From IMG/VR virus record IMGVR_UViG_3300044952_001066, positions 1-49,073 of that record: DNA of 49,073 bases. The stretch is one strand, 5' to 3'. The translations under genes were made by a program, and so were the position numbers. Below the pieces are notes generated by a model, which was not told the DNA's origin, made no database searches, and saw nothing but the letters and a program-made list of their open reading frames with translations. The first letter of the stretch is position 1. The number at the start of each line of letters is the position of its first letter. Origin of the DNA: a virus. This document shows, piece by piece, positions 23,640-30,482 of this stretch.

Positions 23640-23908
23640 AGTGCAACCGCTTCTGTTCCAAGGAGGGTTGCCCTCCCGCTGAGACTATGCGGCTATTAGA
23701 CCGGTAGACTCAAATGCAACGTTGTTGTCGTTAGCATTTTTACGTTTAGAACTGTTCCCATCTCTGGGCGGCCATATCTCACCGAATGCCTCCTTCAACC
23801 CTTACTGCCTGCAATCGATCCTATTTCATCCCCGTTTGGTGGAGATGCGGAAGCACTGCCCTCCCGGTCTTGCATAGCCTATTTGATTGCTATCAACAGC
23901 ATCACTTC
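23640..23908 (-). ncRNA. ssrA: circularly permuted tmRNA
   Basis: Read on the - strand: the acceptor piece comes first and ends CATCTCC-A-CCA (CCA at 23839-23837). A 3-nt linker AAC follows, then the coding piece starts GGGGATG (from 23833), which pairs with CATCTCC over 7 bp and includes the G3-U70 wobble and A73 needed for alanylation. GGATCGATTGCAGGC follows, matching the D-like region of tmRNAs. GTAAAAATGCTAACGACAAC introduces the tag frame (23735-23685) coding ANDNNVAFESTGLIAA and TAG. Downstream, a GGAGG/CCTCC stem and GCAACC/GGTTGC pairing can form a pseudoknot. The T-arm (about 23858-23847) lacks a usual TTCRA loop. Outer ends are estimated. Permuted two-piece tmRNAs are typical of alphaproteobacteria and some cyanobacteria. 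Confidence 0.92.
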
Positions 23909-23910
23909 CT

Positions 23911-23938
23911 AGTATATCAGGTATTCTTCAGTTGTCAA
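23911..23938 (-). promoter_or_regulatory. sigma70-type promoter of the tmRNA
   Basis: TTGACA (23933-23938), 16-nt spacer and TATACT (23911-23916) lie on the - strand, placing the transcript start near 23904. This is only a few bases after the end of the preceding gene. Confidence 0.85.
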
Positions 23939-23941
23939 CCA

Positions 23942-24781
23942 TTAGGTTGGTGGTGTGCCAAATTGTGCCACGGGTGACCCCTGTTGTGCTGCGGCAAGAC
24001 AGGGATTCACTCCGGAAACACTGCGACTGAAGCCAGATGCAAATCCAGATGTTAATGCTGTTGTGATATTTTGTGTTTCGCGAGCTACTGCTCCTGTAAC
24101 TTGGCTTATACCAGCGCCAATGGTGCCTAGCAAGCTGCTGACCCCACTTATGGCGCCAGTGAGTACTCCCACAGCACTCCTTACAACTCCAGCAGCAGCT
24201 TGTACAACAGCAGAAATGCCACCCACAACTGCCCCAATCAAGCCAGAAATGGCAGAGGTTATAGCCCCAATTATGCGTGCAGGGATACTTACAAGAGCTC
24301 CTACAAATTGGCCTATAGCACTAGTAATAGATCCCAATGTGTCGTTGTATCGGCCTTGTATGGTTCCTATGTAATCACCAACAGTAGCACACCTACTGGG
24401 ATCTTGTGCTCTACCTGGTTGAAAAAAGTCATTTATTGCCCGAAATATTCGCGTACCGTCATCCACAATCCTGTCTCTATGACTTGCCAACAGTGTGCCA
24501 AAGCCGCCTATTTGGCCAACAGCTTGCAATGGTCCCAAGCTCTGTTGCACTGCCCTCTGAGCGTCAGGATCATTGGCTGCGGCTGCTTGTGCAGCTTGTA
24601 TAGCATCATTTATAGCTACTACTTGAGGTTGATTAGCATCTTCGTTAATCTGTCTAACCAATCGATCATAGGCCGGATTGACTCGAGGTGGTGGTAGATC
24701 CTCAATTTGTATACTCGCTATTTCATTAGGGGTTGCTATGACATTGAAGGCCACATACCCGCCGTCTCGCTCACCAGCCAT
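23942..24781 (-). CDS. Gly/Ala-rich hydrophobic virion-like protein
   Basis: 279 aa. The N-terminal half is polar and helical (RLVRQINEDANQPQ, AIQAAQAAAANDPDAQRAVQ). From about residue 145 there is a long series of Gly/Ala/Ser/Ile segments with glycine-zipper spacing (ARIIGAITSAISGLIGAVVGG, GAISGVSSLLGTIGAGI), able to pack as membrane-active or coiled helices. Such proteins occur among phage structural or DNA-ejection proteins; that role is inferred. A late-type TTTAAATA core and AAAGGAGAAC precede the ATG. Confidence 0.7.
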   Translation of the reverse strand: MAGERDGGYVAFNVIATPNEIASIQIEDLPPPRVNPAYDRLVRQINEDANQPQVVAINDAIQAAQAAAANDPDAQRAVQQSLGPLQAVGQIGGFGTLLASHRDRIVDDGTRIFRAINDFFQPGRAQDPSRCATVGDYIGTIQGRYNDTLGSITSAIGQFVGALVSIPARIIGAITSAISGLIGAVVGGISAVVQAAAGVVRSAVGVLTGAISGVSSLLGTIGAGISQVTGAVARETQNITTALTSGFASGFSRSVSGVNPCLAAAQQGSPVAQFGTPPT

Positions 24782-24827
24782 ATTTGATGTTCTCCTTTTT
24801 GATTATTTAAAGGAGAAATCAGGGAGG

Positions 24828-25109
24828 TTATTGTGGAGATATGCTGCCAGCTTTGACTTTTGCCTCTAGATCGGTATAACCGCCAATATGCACGCTGTCG
24901 ATCCAAATTTGAGGCACAGTTTTGGCACTTGGTAACTTGTGCAACAGCTCAGCCTTGGTAACATATTGTTGGTTTGATGCAGCAGGTGCTTCATCGTATC
25001 CAGGGCTGATGATAAATTCCTTGTAGGGAATATTCAAACTCTTGAGTAGGTCTTTGGCCCGGTCACAATAGGGGCAAAAATGTTTGCTCCAAATCTCTGC
25101 TTGCATCAT
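24828..25109 (-). CDS. glutaredoxin
   Basis: 93 aa from the ATG at 25109 (AAAGGAAACC upstream). Active site CPYC (Cys12-Cys15) after MMQAEIWSKHF, the cis-Pro motif TVPQIWI, and GGYTDLEAKV for glutathione binding are all present. It would reduce the C-terminal cysteines of the ribonucleotide reductase encoded just upstream (nrdB, nrdA). It has its own promoter-like sequence (25133-25162), apart from the nrdB transcript. Confidence 0.95.
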   Translation of the reverse strand: MMQAEIWSKHFCPYCDRAKDLLKSLNIPYKEFIISPGYDEAPAASNQQYVTKAELLHKLPSAKTVPQIWIDSVHIGGYTDLEAKVKAGSISPQ

Positions 25110-25132
25110 AGGTTTCCTTTGGTATTTCTTGT

Positions 25133-25162
25133 AATATACCTGATCACCCAACGTCGTGTCAA
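25133..25162 (-). promoter_or_regulatory. sigma70-type promoter of the glutaredoxin gene
   Basis: TTGACA (25157-25162), 18-nt spacer and TATATT (25133-25138) lie on the - strand. The -35 lies in the loop of the hairpin that follows nrdB. Confidence 0.6.
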
Positions 25163-25173
25163 AACGTTGGGTG
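25145..25173 (-). terminator. hairpin after nrdB
   Basis: CACCCAACG (25145-25153) pairs with CGTTGGGTG (25165-25173) over 9 bp around an 11-nt loop, starting 5 nt after the nrdB stop. There is no T run, so termination may be partial. The loop contains the -35 box of the glutaredoxin promoter. Confidence 0.55.
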
Positions 25174-25178
25174 TCTGA

Positions 25179-26315
25179 TTATAGAGTCATCCCGGAGAAT
25201 GTCTTGTCTGTTACGTCCATCTTTGCATCTCCAATACGATAGCTTGACAGCTCAACTTCTTGTGGGCTCACTTGAACTTCTTTTCCGCTGATCCACTTTT
25301 GTGTCCACGGCAATGGATTGGGGCGCCGCCCAAAAGTGCTGGGAATACCAATGCTTTCCATACGAGTTCCTGCTATGTATTCAACATAGTCCTTCAAAAG
25401 TGGTGCATTTAAACCAATCATGCTGCCGTCTTTGAACAAGTAGTCTGCCCATGCAATTTCCTGTGCCACTGCTGACTCAAATAGCTGTTGGCACTCTAGG
25501 GCCATTTCATCACGAATATCAGCAAACTCTGGATCGTCTTTTGGCAACAGTTTGATGAGAGTTTGTGTGCTGCCTAGATGTAGGTTTTCATCACGGCAAA
25601 TCAGCTTGATGATTTTAGCATTGCCTTCCATCTTTTTAAGTTCGGCAAATGCAAAACTGCAAGCAAATGAAACATAAAAACGCACACCTTCTAGTGCATT
25701 CACACTGTTCAGTGCCATCCAAATGCGCTTTTTCAGTTCTCGCTTGCTGATTGTGATTGTTTGCCCATTTACAATATGCACTCCTTCACCCAGCACATGG
25801 TATTGCATAGTGTAGTTGATGAGATTGTCATAGTGCTGAGTAATATCTCGTGCACAATCTGCAATCTCCTGAATGTTCATCAGCTCATCAAGAACCTTGC
25901 TGGGATCACTGTAGATGTTGCGGATGATGTGCGTGTAGCTTTTACTGTGGATAGTCTCACTGAATGCCCAAGTTTGGATCCAAATTTCCAGTTCAGGCAG
26001 ACTGCAAAGGGGCAGGAATGCTGTGTTGGGTGCTCGTCCCTGTACGCTGTCAAGCACAATTTGTCGTTTTAAATTTGCTGTGAAGATATGCTGCTCATGT
26101 GCAGTTAGCTTTCGAAAGTCGTTAGCATCCTTGTTAAGCTCGATCTCCTGGGGACGCCAAAAAAAGCTGAGTTGTTCTTCAGTCAAACGATCAAATACTC
26201 TGTATTTCATGCGATCATACCGCGCTACTGTAGTAGTACCGCTGTCATCCAAGAATGCAAGGGATTTCACATGATCTTTGTTGTTAGTGCTGCTGTCTAG
26301 TGTATGGTATGCCAC
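25179..26315 (-). CDS. nrdB: class I ribonucleotide reductase, beta subunit
   Basis: 378 aa from a GTG. The di-iron and radical residues align with E. coli at a constant +5 offset: Asp89 (VLDSV), Glu120 and His123 with radical Tyr127 in SETIHSKSYTH, then the Glu in NALEGVRFY and RDENLHLG (Glu, His). It houses the tyrosyl radical and pairs with NrdA to make dNTPs for phage replication. The C-terminal tail (FSGMTL) would dock to NrdA. It lies 64 nt after nrdA and is followed by the glutaredoxin gene. Confidence 0.97.
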   Translation of the reverse strand: MAYHTLDSSTNNKDHVKSLAFLDDSGTTTVARYDRMKYRVFDRLTEEQLSFFWRPQEIELNKDANDFRKLTAHEQHIFTANLKRQIVLDSVQGRAPNTAFLPLCSLPELEIWIQTWAFSETIHSKSYTHIIRNIYSDPSKVLDELMNIQEIADCARDITQHYDNLINYTMQYHVLGEGVHIVNGQTITISKRELKKRIWMALNSVNALEGVRFYVSFACSFAFAELKKMEGNAKIIKLICRDENLHLGSTQTLIKLLPKDDPEFADIRDEMALECQQLFESAVAQEIAWADYLFKDGSMIGLNAPLLKDYVEYIAGTRMESIGIPSTFGRRPNPLPWTQKWISGKEVQVSPQEVELSSYRIGDAKMDVTDKTFSGMTL

Positions 26316-26379
26316 GGTGTTCTTCTCTCAGTTTTTGACTATTATGTGCTAGGGGATACGTATAGCAAGAGCATGCACC

Positions 26380-28683
26380 TTAGATGGTGCACGCCTCACA
26401 AGCTTCTTCTTCTTGATCTGCGTTGTCTGCTATCATTTGATCGCTGTCTACTTCTTGTTGGCCATCTAGTGTGTTAAAGTAGTAACCAGTTCGAATACCC
26501 AATTTATACATGAGAATCTGATGACGAAGCAGTTCACTCATAGGCAGTTGACGCTCAGGATAAAAGTTGGGGTTGTAGCTGGTGTTTAGACTGACACTTT
26601 GATCAATCCACTTGTTAATAATAGCACAAATTTTGATGTAGCCTTCTGGACTTTTCTGATCCCACAAGAGTTCGTAGCGATTTTTTAGGCGCCGAGACTC
26701 CGGGACCACTTGCTTCACCACAAAATCCTTGTTTTGTTTAATGCTGATCAAGTCTCGAGGAGGTTCAATACCATTGGTGGCGTTGCTGATTAGGCTGCTG
26801 GCCTCGCTGGGCATGCAGGCCATCAGTGTGGCATTGCGGATGCCATACTGTTGCAGGTCTTCACGCAGCTTGCTCCAAGGAAACCGCTCTTGATGTGGCA
26901 CCAATTGGTCTACGTCTGCTTTGCGTGTTTCGTGTGGGAACACGCCATCACTGTATTTGAGATCGGCAAAACCAGGGCATGCTCCCCTTTCTTTGGCCAA
27001 GTCAACACTGGCCCGAATCATATAGTAGCTCCATGCCTCGCAATATTCATCAATGGCAGAAAGAGCACTGTCATCGCTGTAGCGCAATCCCATTCGGGCC
27101 AACCAATAGGCCAAGTTGATGATGCCTACGCCCAAGTTGCGATACTGGCGGCAGTTGTTTTCGGCACCACGCACTGGATACAGCTGGTAGTCAAGAAGCG
27201 CATCTAGAGCTCGCACAGCCAAGCGGCACGGGCGTTCAAAATCCTTGGGTTCGCGGATACGTCCCCAGTTGATAGCACTGAGTGTGCAGAGGCTGATGCT
27301 GGGATCTTCGCTGTGAATATCCTGGAGAGGTGTGGTGGTCTGAAGTATTTCTAGGCAAAGATTGGATTGTCTAACTGGGGCAACCTCTGGTTTGTAAGGA
27401 CCATGCGAGTTCACGTGGTCTACGTTCATGAAGTAGATCCGGCCTGTGTTCTTCCGCTCATTCATGAACTGTGTAAAGAGGTCAATAGCCTTGATAGTTT
27501 TCTTCCGGATTGTGGGATCCTGCTCATACTGCTCGTACAATATTTTGAACTGATCTTGATCAGCAAAGAACGCTTCATACAGCCCAGGTACATCGCTGGG
27601 ACTGAACAGTGTGAGATCGCCACCTTGAATCAATCGTTCGTAGGCCAGCTTGTTGAACTGAACACAATAGTCCAAATGACGAGCGCGATTTTTATCTGTA
27701 CCTTTGTTGTTTTTCAGCACCACCATGTCCTCAAACTCAAAGTGCCAAAACTGGAAAAACACTGTAGCTGCCCCCCCTCTCACACCACCTTGACTACAAC
27801 TGCGCACAGCTGACTCAAGATGTTTCACAAATGGCACTATTCCTGTATGAAATGCACGGCCGCCACGTACCGGGCTACCAACACCTCGCACACGACCAAT
27901 GTTAACACCGATTCCAGCCTTTTGGCTTATGTAACGGGTGATAGCATGTGGTACGGCACCTAAGACGCTGTCAATGGTGTCATCAGCTTCAATCAAAACA
28001 CAAGACGAGAATTGCTTGTCAGGAGTTCGCACACCAGCCATAATAGGCGTGGGCAAGCTGATGTCGTGCTGACTGATGGCATCGTAGTATTCTTTTACAT
28101 ACTTCATCCTTGCGTTAGCTGGGTAGCTGTGAAACAACGTAGCTGCAATCAGCATCAAAGACATTTGTGGAGTTTCGAAGATTTGCCCGGTGACACGGTT
28201 CTTCACCAAATACTTTCCCCGCCACTGTTCCATTGCAGCAAATGTGAGATCAAAATCACGCTCATGGTCAATGTAAGTATCCAAAACTTGGAATTCATCT
28301 GGGGTGTACCATTGTAGTAATTCATCAGTATAAAATCCCAGATTCACTACTTTTCGAACATGTTCCAGTAATAGCGGTGTTTCAAAATTCCCATATGCTT
28401 CTTTTCTGATATGATGATTTACCAATCGTGCAGCAACAAATTGATAGTTAGGAGTCTCCAATTCAATGAGATCAGCTGCTGCTTTGATTAGCGTCTCCTG
28501 AATATCTACAGTTTTCATTCCTGCATAAAACTGCAATTGACTCCGAATTTCCACCTCGCTGGCACTTACTCCACTGAGCCCCTCTGTGGCCCACATCACT
28601 TGTCGATGGATCTTATCAATATCAAGAGGTTCTTTGTGACCATCCCTTTTAACGACAAAAATGCTGTCGGACCTTACGCTCAT
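26380..28683 (-). CDS. nrdA: class I ribonucleotide reductase, alpha subunit
   Basis: 767 aa, the usual length (E. coli 761). An N-terminal ATP-cone (VVKRDGHKEPLDIDKIHRQV) suggests allosteric activity control. The barrel carries NLCLEI with the thiyl Cys between Asn and Glu, redox-pair cysteines in SCVLIE and SLCTLSAINWG, and the C-terminal CEACTI provides the Cys pair re-reduced by glutaredoxin. It converts NDPs to dNDPs. The stop codon lies in a small hairpin (26374-26391), and nrdB follows. An upstream TATAAT-like box (28721-28726) has no clear -35. Confidence 0.97.
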   Translation of the reverse strand: MSVRSDSIFVVKRDGHKEPLDIDKIHRQVMWATEGLSGVSASEVEIRSQLQFYAGMKTVDIQETLIKAAADLIELETPNYQFVAARLVNHHIRKEAYGNFETPLLLEHVRKVVNLGFYTDELLQWYTPDEFQVLDTYIDHERDFDLTFAAMEQWRGKYLVKNRVTGQIFETPQMSLMLIAATLFHSYPANARMKYVKEYYDAISQHDISLPTPIMAGVRTPDKQFSSCVLIEADDTIDSVLGAVPHAITRYISQKAGIGVNIGRVRGVGSPVRGGRAFHTGIVPFVKHLESAVRSCSQGGVRGGAATVFFQFWHFEFEDMVVLKNNKGTDKNRARHLDYCVQFNKLAYERLIQGGDLTLFSPSDVPGLYEAFFADQDQFKILYEQYEQDPTIRKKTIKAIDLFTQFMNERKNTGRIYFMNVDHVNSHGPYKPEVAPVRQSNLCLEILQTTTPLQDIHSEDPSISLCTLSAINWGRIREPKDFERPCRLAVRALDALLDYQLYPVRGAENNCRQYRNLGVGIINLAYWLARMGLRYSDDSALSAIDEYCEAWSYYMIRASVDLAKERGACPGFADLKYSDGVFPHETRKADVDQLVPHQERFPWSKLREDLQQYGIRNATLMACMPSEASSLISNATNGIEPPRDLISIKQNKDFVVKQVVPESRRLKNRYELLWDQKSPEGYIKICAIINKWIDQSVSLNTSYNPNFYPERQLPMSELLRHQILMYKLGIRTGYYFNTLDGQQEVDSDQMIADNADQEEEACEACTI

Positions 28684-28792
28684 GGCATACCTTTCCAGTC
28701 TATTTCAAATTGTTTGCAAGATTATAAATGCTATTGTAAATGGCATCGTGGGCTATTTAAATCCATGACCACTGCCCAAACCCTATAAATTA

Positions 28793-29260
28793 CTATTTTT
28801 TTTCAGGACTAAATTGGCTTTGCCAATTGCGGCCATCAAATGCCCATCGAGAATGCACTTGGCAACTGCTGATTACAGAGGCAGGTAACTGGTCTAGCCA
28901 ACCATAATTCAAGACCTGTCCATGTGTTTTGGCAACAATTTTTTGAACATGGTTCACTCGATCAGTTATCAATAACAGTGACAAGTCCTGAAAATGTTCA
29001 GGACTGCTCAAGATCAATGTGTAGGCTACACCAAGAGTCAAAGCGCCTTCACAAAATCGGTTGTTGTGTAGCAATTCCCATGGTGAGGGCCATTTTTGAG
29101 CATTGTCCCAGTCTATCAAAGGATTCTCGATAGGAGCTTGTTTCCAAAAAGTCAGAGCCATGTTTATTTTGGAAACTGGATCAGACTGCTGAGATACCTG
29201 TTCTCTGAGAAGTTTCCAAGATAAACGCCTACTATTGGGATCAAGAAGAAATGGATTCAT
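28793..29260 (-). CDS. conserved-looking hypothetical protein
   Basis: 155 aa, MNPFLLDPNSRRLSWKLLRE..., rich in Trp (FWKQAPIENPLIDWDNAQKW, SPWELL). A central helical part (RFCEGALTLGVAYTLIL) and a C-terminal segment with RWAFDGRNWQ follow. The layout looks like a small phage structural or assembly protein, but no family is identified. It overlaps the nuclease gene by 20 nt, so it is translated from the same message. Confidence 0.7.
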   Translation of the reverse strand: MNPFLLDPNSRRLSWKLLREQVSQQSDPVSKINMALTFWKQAPIENPLIDWDNAQKWPSPWELLHNNRFCEGALTLGVAYTLILSSPEHFQDLSLLLITDRVNHVQKIVAKTHGQVLNYGWLDQLPASVISSCQVHSRWAFDGRNWQSQFSPEKK

Positions 29261-29954
29261 TGCTGATCAAAGAAGGCATTGGGTGTTTGTCATAATACAT
29301 CATCAGCCGGTCTAACCAAAGTTTTTCATACTCTTCCAGTTGATGTGGCTCCAAAACAAATTCTTGATATGAAAGATCTCGGCTAACCATGAAAATTACA
29401 CCCTGTTGGATATTGGTACCAAAGGTTTGATTGTGGGCCATAATGTAGGCAGTAAGTTGCAGAAAGTAGTCTTGCACATGGTCAAGTTTTTTGGGCTTGT
29501 TGGTGGTTTTGAAATCCATTATAGCTTCCTGCCCTTTGTAGACACCTACCAAATCTGTAGTCCCAGCCCAAAGCTGTTCATACCGTAGAGGTACTTCAAT
29601 ACCCCAAACTTCTGATACGTTTGACAGTCCTTGATCAATAATCACATCTGCCATCTGTTTGGCCATAACTCGACCAACATTTGTGCCACCTGGACGCTCT
29701 TCCTGTTTGATCCAACACTCAAGATGACTATGCATCATACTGCCCAACCCAGTACTCTCTTTTGTGATTTGGTCAGCCGCAGCATCGCCTATTCGTTTCC
29801 GCCACTCCAGCAAATGAGTCATATCCTTGCTTTTGCTTAAGATTGTTGTTACTGAAGGCACTTTGTGGCCATCTGGGGTTAGATAGTGTCTCGTTCCATT
29901 ATCTTCACTTCTCTTACTGAGACCATAATCAAAAAGGGATGCAACTGGGATCAT
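29241..29954 (-). CDS. PD-(D/E)XK nuclease, RecB/Cas4-like
   Basis: 237 aa. The nuclease core is visible: GLGSMMHSHLE (motif with His), GTTDLVGVYKGQEAIMDFKT, in which the Asp of GTTD and the D-x-K of DFKT form the PD-(D/E)XK centre, and QLTAYIMAH (QxxxY motif). This is the RecB-family exonuclease arrangement, with no Fe-S cysteine cluster. It may process DNA ends during recombination or packaging, or help degrade host DNA. It overlaps the 155-aa gene downstream. Confidence 0.88.
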   Translation of the reverse strand: MIPVASLFDYGLSKRSEDNGTRHYLTPDGHKVPSVTTILSKSKDMTHLLEWRKRIGDAAADQITKESTGLGSMMHSHLECWIKQEERPGGTNVGRVMAKQMADVIIDQGLSNVSEVWGIEVPLRYEQLWAGTTDLVGVYKGQEAIMDFKTTNKPKKLDHVQDYFLQLTAYIMAHNQTFGTNIQQGVIFMVSRDLSYQEFVLEPHQLEEYEKLWLDRLMMYYDKHPMPSLISNESISS

Positions 29955-29981
29955 AACTGTGACTTTATACGATGCAATGCT

Positions 29982-30479
29982 CTATTGCAATGTCCTGCTG
30001 TATTTCTGTTCCAATTGAACTTTCTTCAGTAAGTTAAGATCTTGAAAGCTACCAAAACTATGAAACACACTGCTAGCTAAAATTTGTTCTCTGCTTATTT
30101 GTAATCTTAACCAATTGTGATTTATGAATATTTTCTCTTGATCTTTTAAGAAATAACTGTTGGGCTGTACTTCAATACTGCTAGTAGGCGTTACAGCTAC
30201 AAAAATTGTAGAGCCTTGATATTGCCAAATTTCTTTCGAGATAGTGGATATTGGAACAGATGACTGGGACATTTTGTCAGCCAAAAGCTCTGCGGTATGT
30301 TGGCTTTTGTCTTTCTGACCAAACTCAGCAATGAACATCATGGCCTTCTTTACATCTGGCTTGACGTTCATTTTTTGGATGTCATGCGGACAAAGAGTTT
30401 CAGCATCTTTCAACAGTTGCTGAATCTGAGGGTCCTTGCTCTTTTTCAAGAAAAAGTAAGGATTACGGTCGCTTCTCAT
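29982..30479 (-). CDS. hypothetical protein
   Basis: 165 aa, starting MRSDRNPYFFLKKSKDPQI, helical in the first half (KKAMMFIAEFGQKDKSQHTAE), then a beta-rich half (EIWQYQGSTIFVAVTPT, KIFINHNWLRLQIS). No motif recognised. It lies 3 nt after the large repeat protein gene and 27 nt before the nuclease, all on the - strand, so it may be a chaperone or tail-associated partner of the former. Confidence 0.65.
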   Translation of the reverse strand: MRSDRNPYFFLKKSKDPQIQQLLKDAETLCPHDIQKMNVKPDVKKAMMFIAEFGQKDKSQHTAELLADKMSQSSVPISTISKEIWQYQGSTIFVAVTPTSSIEVQPNSYFLKDQEKIFINHNWLRLQISREQILASSVFHSFGSFQDLNLLKKVQLEQKYSRTLQ

Positions 30480-30482
30480 CAG

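Noticed and set aside
28716-28760. sigma70 promoter for nrdA
   Set aside because: TATAAT is present at 28721-28726, but no -35 lies 16-18 nt upstream, so I did not list it as a promoter.
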